Of a DNA stretch of 64,000 bases, positions 1 through 13,500 are shown piece by piece. The translations under genes and the position numbers were made by a program. Under the pieces are notes generated by a model. It was given only the letters and a program-made list of their open reading frames with translations, did not search any database and was not told the origin of the DNA. The stretch spans positions 31,213,960-31,277,959 of the forward strand of contig NC_092563.1 of assembly GCF_037975245.1 (NCBI RefSeq), in the 5' to 3' direction. Source of the DNA: Apostichopus japonicus (taxonomy: Eukaryota > Echinodermata > Holothuroidea > Aspidochirotida > Stichopodidae). Numbering within the stretch: the first letter of the stretch is position 1; each line of letters opens with the position of its first letter.

Positions 1-240
1 GCCTTAATTTTGGTACTATGAAAGTTCCCATATAATGGTCTAGATACATTCATTTGAATAAATTTTCAGGCCCATAAGAATCATTGATTAATGCCTATCC
101 TAAGTTTCCTACCAACATCATGACCCCCTCCCTACAGTAAGCAAACTCTAGATTCCTTGCAATCGTATACAAGTCCTATAAGTATATATGCAGAGATATA
201 CAGTGAGTGTAAAGTAGGTATTATTATTGTTTGGATCAAC
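1..240 (+). repeat. Satellite monomer class A (representative)
   Basis: This is the first full A monomer. It contains one copy of an ancestral module that reads C-rich run, CTACAGTAA, then a TAGATTCC...GTATACAAGTCCTAT core, and TGCAGAGATATACAGTGAGTG. The same module, diverged, occurs more than once in the B monomer, so both classes seem to descend from a shorter repeat. Confidence 0.85.
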
Positions 241-650
241 GCCTTAATTTTGGTACTATGAAAGTTCCCATATAATGGTCTAGATACATTCATTTGAATA
301 ATTTTTCAGGCCCATAGGAATCATTGATTATTTCCTATCTTCAGTTTTCTTCTCATTTCCTGACCCCCCCCCCCCCTGCAGTTATCATTCTTTAGATTCA
401 CTGCAATTGTATACAAATGCAGAGATTATTGCCTAGATCCTCTATTCCCTACCCAGATCCTGACCCCCACCCCCTACAGTAATCAATCTCTAGATATATG
501 TGTATAGCTCCATGATTTAATTGACCAGGGCTGTACAGGCCTACAGTAATCAATATTTAGATTCTCTATAATTGTATACAAGTCCTATCAAGGTATATAT
601 GCAGAGATGTACAGTGAGTGTTAAGTAGGTAATATTAGTGTTTGAGCCAT
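241..650 (+). repeat. Satellite monomer class B (representative)
   Basis: This ~410 bp monomer contains three related sub-blocks, seen as CAGTTATCATTCTTTAGATT, CAGTAATCAATCTCTAGATA and CAGTAATCAATATTTAGATT. The poly-C run before the first sub-block varies between copies from about 10 C to 18 C (7844-7861), as expected for slippage. B is therefore roughly an A monomer with an extra ~170 bp internal duplication. Confidence 0.85.
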
Positions 651-2509
651 TGCCTTAATTTTGGTACTATGAAAGTTCCCATATAATGGTCTAGATATAT
701 TCATTTGAATAAATTTTCAGGCCCATAAGAATCATTGATTGTTGCCTATCCTAAGTTTCCTACCAACATCATGACCCCCTCCCTACAGTAATCAAACTCT
801 AGATTCCTTGCAATCGTATACAAGTCCTATAAGTGTATATGCAGAGATATACAGTGAGTGTAAAGTAGGTATTATTATTGTTTGGATCAACGCCTTAATC
901 TTGGTACTATGAAAGTTCCCATATAATGGTCTAGATACATTCATTTGAATAATTTTTCAGGCCCATAGGAATCATTGACTATTTCCTATCTTCAGTTTTC
1001 TACCCATATCCTGACCCCCCCCCCCTGCAGTTATCATTCTTTAGATTCACTGCAATTGTATACAAATGCAGAGATTATTGCCTAGATCCTCTATTCCCTA
1101 CCCAGATCCTGACCCCCACCCCCTACAGTAATCAATCTCTAGCTATATGTTTATAGCTCCATGATTTAATTGACCAGGGCTGTACAGGCCTACAGTAATC
1201 AATATTTAGATTCTCTATAATTGTATACAAGTCCTATCAAGGTATATATGCAGAGATGTACAGTGAGTGTTAAGTAGGTAATATTAGTGTTTGAGCCATT
1301 GCCTTAATTTTGGTACTATGAAAGTTCCCATATAATGGTCTAGATACATTCATTTGAATAAATTTTCAGGCCCATAAGAATCATTGATTGTTGCCTATCC
1401 TAAGTTTCCTACCAACATCATGACCCCCTCCCTACAGTAATCAAACTCTAGATTCCTTGCAATCGTATACAAGTCCTATATGCAGAGATATACAGTGAGT
1501 GTAAAGTAGGTATTATTATTGTTTGGATCAACGCCTTAATTTTGGTACTATGAAAGTTCCCATATAATGGTCTAGATACATTCATTTGAATAATTTTTCA
1601 GGCCCATAGGAATCATTGACTATTTCCTATCTTCAGTTTTCTACCCATATCCTGACCCCCCCCCCCCCTGCAGTTATCATTCTTTAGATTCCTTGCAAAT
1701 GTATACAAATGCAGAGATTATTGCCTAGATCCTCTATTCCCTACCCAGATCCTGACCCCCACCCCCTACAGTAATCAATCTCTAGCTATATGTTTATAGC
1801 TCCATGATTTAATTGACCAGGGCTGTACAGGCCTACAGTAATCAATATTTAGATTCTCTATAATTGTATACAAGTCCTATCAAGGTATATATGCAGAGAT
1901 GTACAGTGAGTGTTAAGTAGGTAATATTAGTGTTTGAGCCATTGCCTTAATTTTGGTACCATGAAAGTTCCCATATAATGGTCTAGATACATTCATTTGA
2001 ATAAATTTTCAGGCCCATAAGAATCATTGATTGTTGCCTATCCTAAGTTTCCTACCAACATCATGACCCCCTCCCTACAGTAATCAAACTCTAGATTCCT
2101 TGCAATAGTATACAAGTCCTATAAGTATATATGCAGAGATATACAGTGAGTGTAAAGTAGGTATTATTATTGTTTGGATCAACGCCTTAATTTTGGTACT
2201 ATGAAAGTTCCCATATAATGGTCTAGATACATTCATTTGAATAATTTTTCAGGCCCATAGGAATCGTTGACTATTTCCTATCTTCAGTTTTCTACCCATA
2301 TCCTGACCCCCCCCCCCTACAGTTATCATTTTTTAGATTCACTGCAATTGTATACAAATGCAGAGATTATTGCCTAGATCCTCTATTCCCTACCCAGATC
2401 CTGACCCCCACCCCCTACAGTAATCAATCTCCCCTCTATATGTTTATAGCTCCATGATTTAATCGACCATGGCTGTACAGGCCTACAGTAATCAATATTT
2501 GAATTCTCT

Positions 2510-5500
2510 ATAATTGTATACAAGTCCTATCAAGGTATATATGCAGAGATGTACAGTGAGTGTTAAGTAGGTAATATTAGTGTTTGAGCCATTGCCTTAA
2601 TTTTGGTACTATGAAAGTTCCCATATAATGGTCTAGATACATTCATTTGAATAAATTTTCAGGCCCATAAGAATCATTGATTGTTGCCTATCCTAAGTTT
2701 CCTACCAACATCATGACCCCCTCCCTACAGTAATCAAACTCTAGATTCCTTGCAATCGTATACAAGTCCTATAAGTATATATGCAGAGATATACAGTGAG
2801 TGTAAAGTAGGATTTATTATTGTTTGGATCAACGCCTTAATTTTGGTACTATGAAAGTTCCCATATAATGGTCTAGATACATTCATTTGAATAATTTTTC
2901 AGGCCCATAGGAATCATTGACTATTTCCTATCTTCAGTTTTCTACCCATATCCTGACCCCCCCCCCCTACAGTTATCATTCTTTAGATTCACTGCAATTG
3001 TATACAAATGCAGAGATTATTGCCTAGATCCTCTATTCCCTACCCAGATCCTGACCCCCACCCCCTACAGTAATCAATCCCCCCTCTAGCTATATGTTTA
3101 TAGCTCCATGATTTAATTGACCAGGGCTGTACAGGCCTACAGTAATCAATATTTAGATTCTCTATAATTGTATACAAGTCCTATCAAGGTATATATGCAG
3201 AGATGTACAGTGAGTGTTAAGTAGGTAATATTAGTGTTTGAGCCATTGCCTTAATTTTGGTACTATGAAAGTTCCCATATAATGGTCTAGATACATTCAT
3301 TTGAATAAATTTTCAGGCCCATAGGAATCATTGACTATTTCCTATCTTCAGTTTTCTACCCATATCCTGCCCCCCCCCCCTACAGTTATCATTCTTTAGA
3401 TTCACTGCAATTGTATACAAATGCAGAGATTATTGCCTAGATCTTCTATTCCCTACCCAGATCCTGACCCCCACCCCCTACAGTAATCAATCTCTAGCTA
3501 TATCTTTATAGCTCCATGATTTAATTGACCAGGGCTGTACAGGCCTACAGTAATCAATATTTAGATTCTCTATAATTGTATACAAGTCCTATCTAGGTAT
3601 ATATGCAGAGATGTACAGTGAGTGTTAAGTAGGTAATATTAGTGTTTGAGCCATTGCCTTAATTTTGGTACTATGAAAGTTCCCATATAATGGTCTAGAT
3701 ACATTCATTTGAATAAATTTTCAGGCCCATAAGAATCATTGATTGTTGCCTATCCTAAGTTTCCTACCAACATCATGACCCCCTCCCTACAGTAATCAAA
3801 CTCTAGATTCCTTGCAATCGTATACAAGTCATATAAGTATATATGCAGAGATATACAGTGAGTGTAAAGTAGGTATTATTATTGTTTGGATCAACGCCTT
3901 AATTTTGGTACTATGAAAGTTCCCATATAATGGTCTAGATACATTCATTTGAATAATTTTTCAGGCCCATAGGAATCATTGACTATTTCCTATCTTCAGT
4001 TTTCTACCCATATCCTGCCCCCCCCCCCTACAGTTATCATTCTTTAGATTCACTGCAATTGTATACAAATGCAGAGATTATTGCCTAGATCTTCTATTCC
4101 CTAACCAGATCCTGACCCCCACCCCCTACAGTAATCAATCTCTAGCTATATGTTTATAGCTCCATGATTTAATTGACCAGGGCTGTACAGGCCTACAGTA
4201 ATCAATATTTAGATTCTCTATAATTGTATACAAGTCCTATCAAGGTATATATGCAGAGATGTACAGTGAGTGTTAAGTAGGTAATATTAGTGTTTGAGCC
4301 ATTGCCTTAATTTTGGTACTATGAAAGTTCCCATATAATGGACTAGATACATTCATTTGAATAATTTTTCAGGCCCATAGGAATCATTGACTATTTCCTA
4401 TCTTCAGTTTTCTACCCATATCCTGCCCCCCCCCCCCCCTACAGTTATCATTCTTTAGATTCAGTGCAATTGTATACAAATGCAGAGATTATTGCCTAGA
4501 TCTTCTATTCCCTACCCAGATCCTGACCCCCACCCCCTACAGTAATCAATCTCTAGCTATATGTTTATAGCTCCATGATTTAATTGACCAGGGCTGTACA
4601 GGCCTACAGTAATCAATATTTAGATTCTCTATAATTGTATACAAGTCCTATCAAGGTATATATGCAGAGATGTACAGTGAGTGTTAAGTAGGTAATATTA
4701 GTGTTTGAGCCATTGCCTTAATTTTGGTACTCTGAAAGTTCCCATATAATGGTCTAGATACATTCATTTGAATAAATTTTCAGGCCCATAAGAATCATTG
4801 ATTAATGCCTATCCTAAGTTTCCTACCAACATCATGACCCCCTCCCTACAGTAATCAAACTCTAGATTCCTTGCAATCGTATACAAGTCCTATAAGTATA
4901 TATGCAGAGATATACAGTGAGTGTAAAGTAGGTATTATTATTGTTTGGATCAACGCCTTAATTTTGGTACTATGAAAGTTCCCATATAATGGTCTAGATA
5001 CATTCATTTGAATAATTTTTCAGCCCCATAGGAATCATTGACTATTTCCTATCTTCAGTTTTCTACCCATATCCTGACCCCCCCCCCTGCAGTTATTATT
5101 CTTTAGATTCACTGCAATTGTATACAAATGCAGAGATTATTGCCTAGATCCTCTATTCCCTACCCAGATCCTGACCCCCACCCCCTACAGTAATCAATCT
5201 CTAGATATATGTGTATAGCTCCATGATTTAATTGACCAGGGCTGTACAGGCCTACAGTAATCAATATTTAGATTCTCTATAATTGTATACAAGTCCTATC
5301 AAGGTATATATGCAGAGATGTACAGTGAGTGTTAAGTAGGTAATATTAGTGTTTGAGCCATTGCCTTAATTTTGGTACTATGAAAGTTCCCATATAATGG
5401 TCTAGATACATTCATTTGAATAAATTTTCAGGCCCATAAGAATCATTGATTGTTGCCTATCCTAAGTTTCCTACCAACATCATGACCCCCTCCCTACAGT

Positions 5501-7568
5501 AATCAAACTCTAGATTCCTTGCAATCGTATACAAGTCCTATAAGTATATATGCAGAGATATACAGTGAGTGTAAAGTAGGATTTATTATTGTTTGGATCA
5601 ACGCCTTAATTTTGGTACTATGAAAGTTCCCATATAATGGTCTAGATACATTCATTTGAATAATTTTTCAGGCCCATAGGAATCATTGACTATTTCCTAT
5701 CTTCAGTTTTCTACCCATATCCTGACCCCCCCCCCCTACAGTTATCATTCTTTAGATTCACTGCAATTGTATACAAATGCAGAGATTATTGCCTAGATCC
5801 TCTATTCCCTACCCAGATCCTGACCCCCACCCCCTACAGTAATCAATCCCCCCTCTAGCTATATGTTTATAGCTCCATGATTTAATTGACCAGGGCTGTA
5901 CAGGCCTACAGTAATCAATATTTAGATTCTCTATAATTGTATACAAGTCCTATCAAGGTATATATGCAGAGATGTACAGTGAGTGTTAAGTAGGTAATAT
6001 TAGTGTTTGAGCCATTGCCTTAATTTTGGTACTATGAAAGTTCCCATATAATGGTCTAGATACATTCATTTGAATAAATTTTCAGGCCCATAGGAATCAT
6101 TGACTATTTCCTATCTTCAGTTTTCTACCCATATCCTGCCCCCCCCCCCTACAGTTATCATTCTTTAGATTCACTGCAATTGTATACAAATGCAGAGATT
6201 ATTGCCTAGATCTTCTATTCCCTACCCAGATCCTGACCCCCACCCCCTACAGTAATCAATCTCTAGCTATATCTTTATAGCTCCATGATTTAATTGACCA
6301 GGGCTGTACAGGCCTACAGTAATCAATATTTAGATTCTCTATAATTGTATACAAGTCCTATCTAGGTATATATGCAGAGATGTACAGTGAGTGTTAAGTA
6401 GGTAATATTAGTGTTTGAGCCATTGCCTTAATTTTGGTACTATGAAAGTTCCCATATAATGGTCTAGATACATTCATTTGAATAAATTTTCAGGCCCATA
6501 AGAATCATTGATTGTTGCCTATCCTAAGTTTCCTACCAACATCATGACCCCCTCCCTACAGTAATCAAACTCTAGATTCCTTGCAATCGTATACAAGTCA
6601 TATAAGTATATATGCAGAGATATACAGTGAGTGTAAAGTAGGTATTATTATTGTTTGGATCAACGCCTTAATTTTGGTACTATGAAAGTTCCCATATAAT
6701 GGTCTAGATACATTCATTTGAATAATTTTTCAGGCCCATAGGAATCATTGACTATTTCCTATCTTCAGTTTTCTACCCATATCCTGCCCCCCCCCCCTAC
6801 AGTTATCATTCTTTAGATTCACTGCAATTGTATACAAATGCAGAGATTATTGCCTAGATCTTCTATTCCCTAACCAGATCCTGACCCCCACCCCCTACAG
6901 TAATCAATCTCTAGCTATATGTTTATAGCTCCATGATTTAATTGACCAGGGCTGTACAGGCCTACAGTAATCAATATTTAGATTCTCTATAATTGTATAC
7001 AAGTCCTATCAAGGTATATATGCAGAGATGTACAGTGAGTGTTAAGTAGGTAATATTAGTGTTTGAGCCATTGCCTTAATTTTGGTACTATGAAAGTTCC
7101 CATATAATGGACTAGATACATTCATTTGAATAATTTTTCAGGCCCATAGGAATCATTGACTATTTCCTATCTTCAGTTTTCTACCCATATCCTGCCCCCC
7201 CCCCCTACAGTTATCATTCTTTAGATTCAGTGCAATTGTATACAAATGCAGAGATTATTGCCTAGATCTTCTATTCCCTACCCAGATCCTGACCCCCACC
7301 CCCTACAGTAATCAATCTCTAGCTATATGTTTATAGCTCCATGATTTAATTGACCAGGGCTGTACAGGCCTACAGTAATCAATATTTAGATTCTCTATAA
7401 TTGTATACAAGTCCTATCAAGGTATATATGCAGAGATGTACAGTGAGTGTTAAGTAGGTAATATTAGTGTTTGAGCCATTGCCTTAATTTTGGTACTCTG
7501 AAAGTTCCCATATAATGGTCTAGATACATTCATTTGAATAAATTTTCAGGCCCATAAGAATCATTGAT
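2510..7568 (+). repeat. 2.77 kb-offset segmental duplication inside the satellite
   Basis: The segment at about 2510-4800 recurs at about 5279-7568. Private variants shared at one offset include a GATTTATTATT variant (2811 and 5580), CAATCCCCCC (3075 and 5844), TATCTTTA (3501 and 6270), CTAACCAGAT (4101 and 6870) and GACTAGATAC (4341 and 7110), all 2769 bp apart. A TCTGAAAG variant (4731 and 7497) is 2766 bp apart because of poly-C length. The offset corresponds to eight monomers in the order A B B A B B A B. Confidence 0.88.
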
Positions 7569-10500
7569 TGTTGCCTATCCTAAGTTTCCTACCAACATCA
7601 TGACCCCCTCCCTACAGTAATCAAACTCTAGATTCCTTGCAATCGTATACAAGTCCTATAAGTATATATGCAGACATATACAGTGAGTGTAAGGTAGGTA
7701 TTATTATTGTTTGGATCAACGCCTTAATTTTGGTACTATGAAAGTTCCCATATAATGGTCTAGATACATTCATTTGAATAATTTTTCAGGCCCATAGGAA
7801 TCATTGACTATTTCCTATCTTCAGTTTTCTACCCATATCCTGACCCCCCCCCCCCCCCCCCGCAGTTATCATTCTTTAGATTCACTGCAATTGTATACAA
7901 ATGCAGAGATTATTGCCTAGATCCTCTATTCCCTACCCAGATCCTGACCCCCACCCCCTACAGTAATCAATCCCCCCTCTAGCTATATGTTTATAGCTCC
8001 ATGATTTAATTGACCAGGGCTGTACAGGCCTACAGTAATCAATATTTAGATTCTCTATAATTGTATACAAGTCCTATCAAGGTATATGTGCAGAGGTGTA
8101 CAGTGAGTGTTAAGTAGGTAATATTAGTGTTTGAGCCATTGCCTTAATTTTGGTACTATGAAAGTTCCCATATAATGGTCTAGATACATTCATTTGAATA
8201 AATTTTCAGGCCCATAAGAATCATTGATTGTTGCCTATCCTAAGTTTCCTACCAACATCATGACCCCCTCCCTACAGTAATCAAACTCTAGATTCCTTGC
8301 AATCGTATACAAGTCCTATAAGTATATATGCAGAGATATACAGTGAGTGTAAAGTAGGTATTATTATTGTTTGGATCAACGCCTTAATTTTGGTACTATG
8401 AAAGTTCCCATATAATGGTCTAGATACATTCATTTGAATAATTTTTCAGGCCCATAGGAATCATTGACTATTTCCTATCTTCAGTTTTCTACCCATATCC
8501 TGACCCCCCCCCCCTGGAGTTATCATTCTTTAGATTCACTGCAATTGTATACAAATGCAGAGATTGTTGCCTAGATCCTCTATTCCCTACCCAGATCCTG
8601 ACCCCCATCCCCTACAGTAATCAATCCCCCCTCTAGCTATATGTTTATAGCTCCATGATTTAATTGACCAGGGCTGTACAGGCCTACAGTAATCAATATT
8701 TAGATTCTCTATAATTGTATACAAGTCCTATCAAGGTATATATGCAGAGATGTACAGTGAGTGTTAAGTAGGTAATATTAGTGTTTGAGCCATTGCCTTA
8801 ATTTTGGTACTATGAAAGTTCCCATATAATGGTCTAGATACATTCATTTGAATAAATTTTCAGGCCCATAAGAATCATTGATTGTTGCCTATCCTAAGTT
8901 TCCTACCAACATCATGACCCCCTCCCTACAGTAAACAAACTCGAGATTCCATGCAATCGTATACAAGTCCTATAAGTGTATATGCAGAGATATACAGTGA
9001 GTGTAAAGTAGGTATTATTATTGTTTGGATCAACGCCTTAATTTGGTACTATGAAAGTTCCCATGTAATGGTCTAGATACATTCATTTGAATAATTTTTC
9101 AGGCCCATAGGAATCATTGACTATTTCCTATCTTCAGTTTTCTACCCATATCCTGACCCCCCCCCCCTGCAGTTATCATTCTTTAGATTCACTGCAATTG
9201 TATACAAATGCAGAGATTATTGCCTAGATCCTCTATTCCCTACCCAGATCCTGACCCCCACCCCCTACAGTAATCAATCCCCCCTCTAGCTATATGTTTA
9301 TAGCTCCATGATTTAATTGACCAGGGCTGTACAGGCCTACAGTAATCAATATTTAGATTCTCTATAATTGTATACAAGTCCTATCAAGGTATATATGCAG
9401 AGATGTACAGTGAGTGTTAAGTAGGTAATATTAGTGTTTGAGCCATTGCCTTAATTTTGGTACTATGAAAGTTCCCATATAATGGTCTAGATACATTCAT
9501 TTGAATAAATTTTCAGGCCCATAAGAATCATTGATTGTTGCCTATCCTAAGTTTCCTACCAACATCATGACCCCCTCCCTACAGTAATCAAACTCTAGAT
9601 TCCTTGCAATCGTATACAAGTCCTATAAGTATATATGCAGAGATATACAGTGAGTGTAAAGTAGGTATTATTATTGTTTGGATCAACGCCTTAATTTTGG
9701 TACTATGAAAGTTCCCATATAATGGTCTAGACACATTCATTTGAATAAATTTTCAGGCCCATAAGAATCATTGATTGTAGCCTATCCTAAGTTTCCTACC
9801 AACATCATGACCCCCTCCCTACAGTAATCAAACGCTAGATTCCTTGCAATCGTATACAAGTCCTATAAGTATATATGCAGAGATATACAGTGAGTGTAAA
9901 GTAGGTATTATTATTGTTTGGATCAACGCCTTAATTTTGGTACTATGAAAGTTCCCATATAATGGTCTAGACACATTCATTTGAATAAAATTTCAGGCCC
10001 ATAAGAATCATTGATTGTTGCCTATCCTAAGTTTCCTACCGACATCATGACCCCCTCCCTACAGTAATCGAACTCTAGATTCCCTGCAATCCTATACAAG
10101 TCCTATCAAAGTATATATGCAGAGATATACAGTGAGTGTAAAGTAGGTATTATTCTTTAGGATATCATTCTTTAGATTCACTGCAATTGTATACAAATGC
10201 ATAGATTATTGCCTAGATCCTCTATTCCCTACCCAGATCCTGACCCCCACCCCCTACAGTAATCAATCTCTAGATATATGTTTATAGCTCCATGATTTAA
10301 TTGACCAGGGCTGTACAGGCCTACAGTAATCAATATTTAGATTATCTATAATTGTATACAAGTCCTATCAAGGTATATATGCAGAGATGTACAGTGAGTG
10401 TCAAGTAGGTAATATTAGTGTTTGAGCCATTGCCTTAATTTTGGTACTATGAAAGTTCCCATATAATGGTCTAGATACATTCATTTGAATAAATTTGCAG

Positions 10501-13500
10501 GTCCATAAGAATCATTGATTGTTGCCTATCCTAAGTTTCCTACCAACATCATGACCCCCTCCCTACAGTAATCAAACTCTAGATTCCTTGCAATCGTATA
10601 CAAGTCCTATAAGTATATATGCAGAGATATACAGTGAGTGTAAAGTAGGTATTATTATTGTTTGGATCAACGCCTTAATTTTGGTACTATGAAAGTTCCC
10701 ATATAATGGTCTAGATACATTCATTTGAATAATTTTTCAGGCCCATAGGAATCATTGACTATTTCCTATCTTCAGTTTTCTACCCATATCCTGACCCCCC
10801 CCCCCTGCAGTTATCATTCTTTAGATTCACTGCAATTGTATACAAATGCAGAGATTATTGCCTAGATCCTCTATTCCCTACCCAGATCCTGACCCCCACC
10901 CCCTACAGTAATCAATCTCTAGATATATGTTTATAGCTCCATGATTTAATTGACCAGGGCTGTACAGGCCTACAGTAATCAATATTTAGATTCTCTATAA
11001 TTGTATACAAGTCCTATCAAGGTATATATGCAGAGATGTACAGTGAGTGTTAAGTAGGTAATATTAGTGTTTGAGCCATTGCCTTAATTTTGGTACTATG
11101 AAAGTTCCCATATAATGGTCTAGACACATTCATTTGAATAAATTTTCAGGCCCATAAGAATCATTGATTGTTGCCTATCCTAAGTTTCCTACCAACATCA
11201 TGACCCCCTCCCTACAGTAATCAAACTCTAGATTCCTTGCAATCGTATACAAGTCCTATAAGTGTATATGCAGAGATATACAGTGAGTGTAAAGTAGGTA
11301 TTATTATTGTTTGGATCAACGCCTTAATTTGGTACTATGAAAGTTCCCATATAATGGTCTAGATACATTCATTTGAATAAATTTTCAGGCCCATAGGAAT
11401 CATTGACTATTTCCTATCTTCAGTTTTCTACCCATATCCTGACCCCCCCCCCCCCTGCAGTTATCATTCTTTAGATTCACTGCAATTGTATACAAATGCA
11501 GAGATTATTGCCTAGATCCTCTATTCCCTACCCGGATCCTGACCCCCACCCCCTACAGTAATCAATCTCCCCTCTATATGTTTATAGCTCCATGATTTAA
11601 TTGACCAGGGCTGTACAGGCCTACAGTAATCAATATTTAGATTCTCTATAATTGTATACAAGTCCTATCAAGGTATATATGCAGAGATGTACAGTGAGTG
11701 TTAAGTAGGTAATATTAGTGTTTGAGCCATTGCCTTAATTTTGGTACTATGAAAGTTCCCATATAATGGTCTAGACACATTCATTTGAATAAATTTTCAG
11801 GCCCATAAGAATCATTGATTGTTGCCTATCCGAAGTATCCTACCGACATCATGACCCCCTCCCTACAGTAATCAAACTCTAGATTCCTTGCAATCGTATA
11901 CAAGTCCTATAAGTGTATATGCAGAGATATACAGTGAGTGTAAAGTAGGTATTATTATTGTTTGGATCAACGCCTTAATTTAGTACTATGAAAGTTCCCA
12001 TATAATGGTCTAAATACATTCATTTGAATAATTTTTCAGGCCCATAGGAATCATTGACTATTTCCTATCTTCAGTTTTCAACCCATATCCTGACCCCCCC
12101 CCCCCTGCAGTTATCATTCTTTAGATTCACTGCAATTGTATACAAATGCAGAGATTATTGCCTAGATCCTCTATTCCCTACCCAGATCCTGACCCCCACC
12201 CCCTACAGTAATCAATCTCTAGCTATATGTTTATAGCTCCATGATTTAATTGACCAGGGCTGTACAGGCCTACAGTAATCAATATTTAGATTCTCTATAA
12301 TTGTATACAAGTCCTATCAAGGTATATATGCAGAGATGTACAGTGAGTGTTAAGTAGGTAATATTAGTGTTTGAGCCATTGCCTTAATTTTGGTACTATG
12401 AAAGTTCCCATATAATGGTCTAGACACATTCATTTGAATAAATTTTCAGGCCCATAAGAATCATTGATTGTTGCCTATCCTAAGTTTCCTACCGACATCA
12501 TGACCCCCTCCCTACAGTAATCAAACTCTAGATTCCTTGCAATCGTATACAAGTCCTATAAGTGTATATGCAGAGATATACAGTGAGTGTAAAGTAGGTA
12601 TTATTATTGTTTGGATCAACGCCTTAATTTGGTACTATGAAAGTTCCCATATAATGGTCTAGATACATTCATTTGAATAATTTTTCAGGCCCATAGGAAT
12701 CATTGACTATTTCCTATCTTCAGTTTTCTACCCATATCCTGACCCCCCCCCCCTGTAGTTATCATTCTTTAGATTCACTGCAATTGTATACAAATGCAGA
12801 GATTATTGCCTAGATCCTCTATTCCCTACCCAGATCCTGACCCCCACCCCCTACAGTAATCAATCTCTAGATATATGTTTATAGCTCCATGATTTAATTG
12901 ACCAGGGCTGTACAGGCCTACAGTAATCAATATTTAGATTCTCTATAATTGTATACAAGTCCTATCAAGGTATATATGCAGAGATGTACAGTGAGTGTTA
13001 AGTAGGTAATATTAGTGTTTGAGCCATTGCCTTAATTTTGGTACTATGAAAGTTCCCATATAATGGTCTAGACACTTTCATTTGAATAAATTTTCAGGCC
13101 CATAAGAATCATTGATTGTTGCCTATCCTAAGTTTCCTACCGACATCATGACCCCCTCCCTACAGTAATCGAACTCTAGATTCCCTGCAATCGTATACAA
13201 GTCCTATCAAAGTATATATGCAGAGATATACAGTGAGTGTAAAGTAGGTATTATTCTTTAGGATATCATTCTTTAGATTCACTGCAATTGTATACAAATG
13301 CAGAGATTATTGCCTAGATCCTCTATTCCCTACCCAGATCCTGACCCCCACCCCCTACAGTAATCAATCCCCCCTCTAGCTATATGTTTATAGCTCCATG
13401 ATTTAATTGACCAGGGCTGTACAGGCCTACAGTAATCAATATTTAGATTATCTATAATTGTATACAAGTCCTATCAAGGTATATATGCAGAGATGTACAG

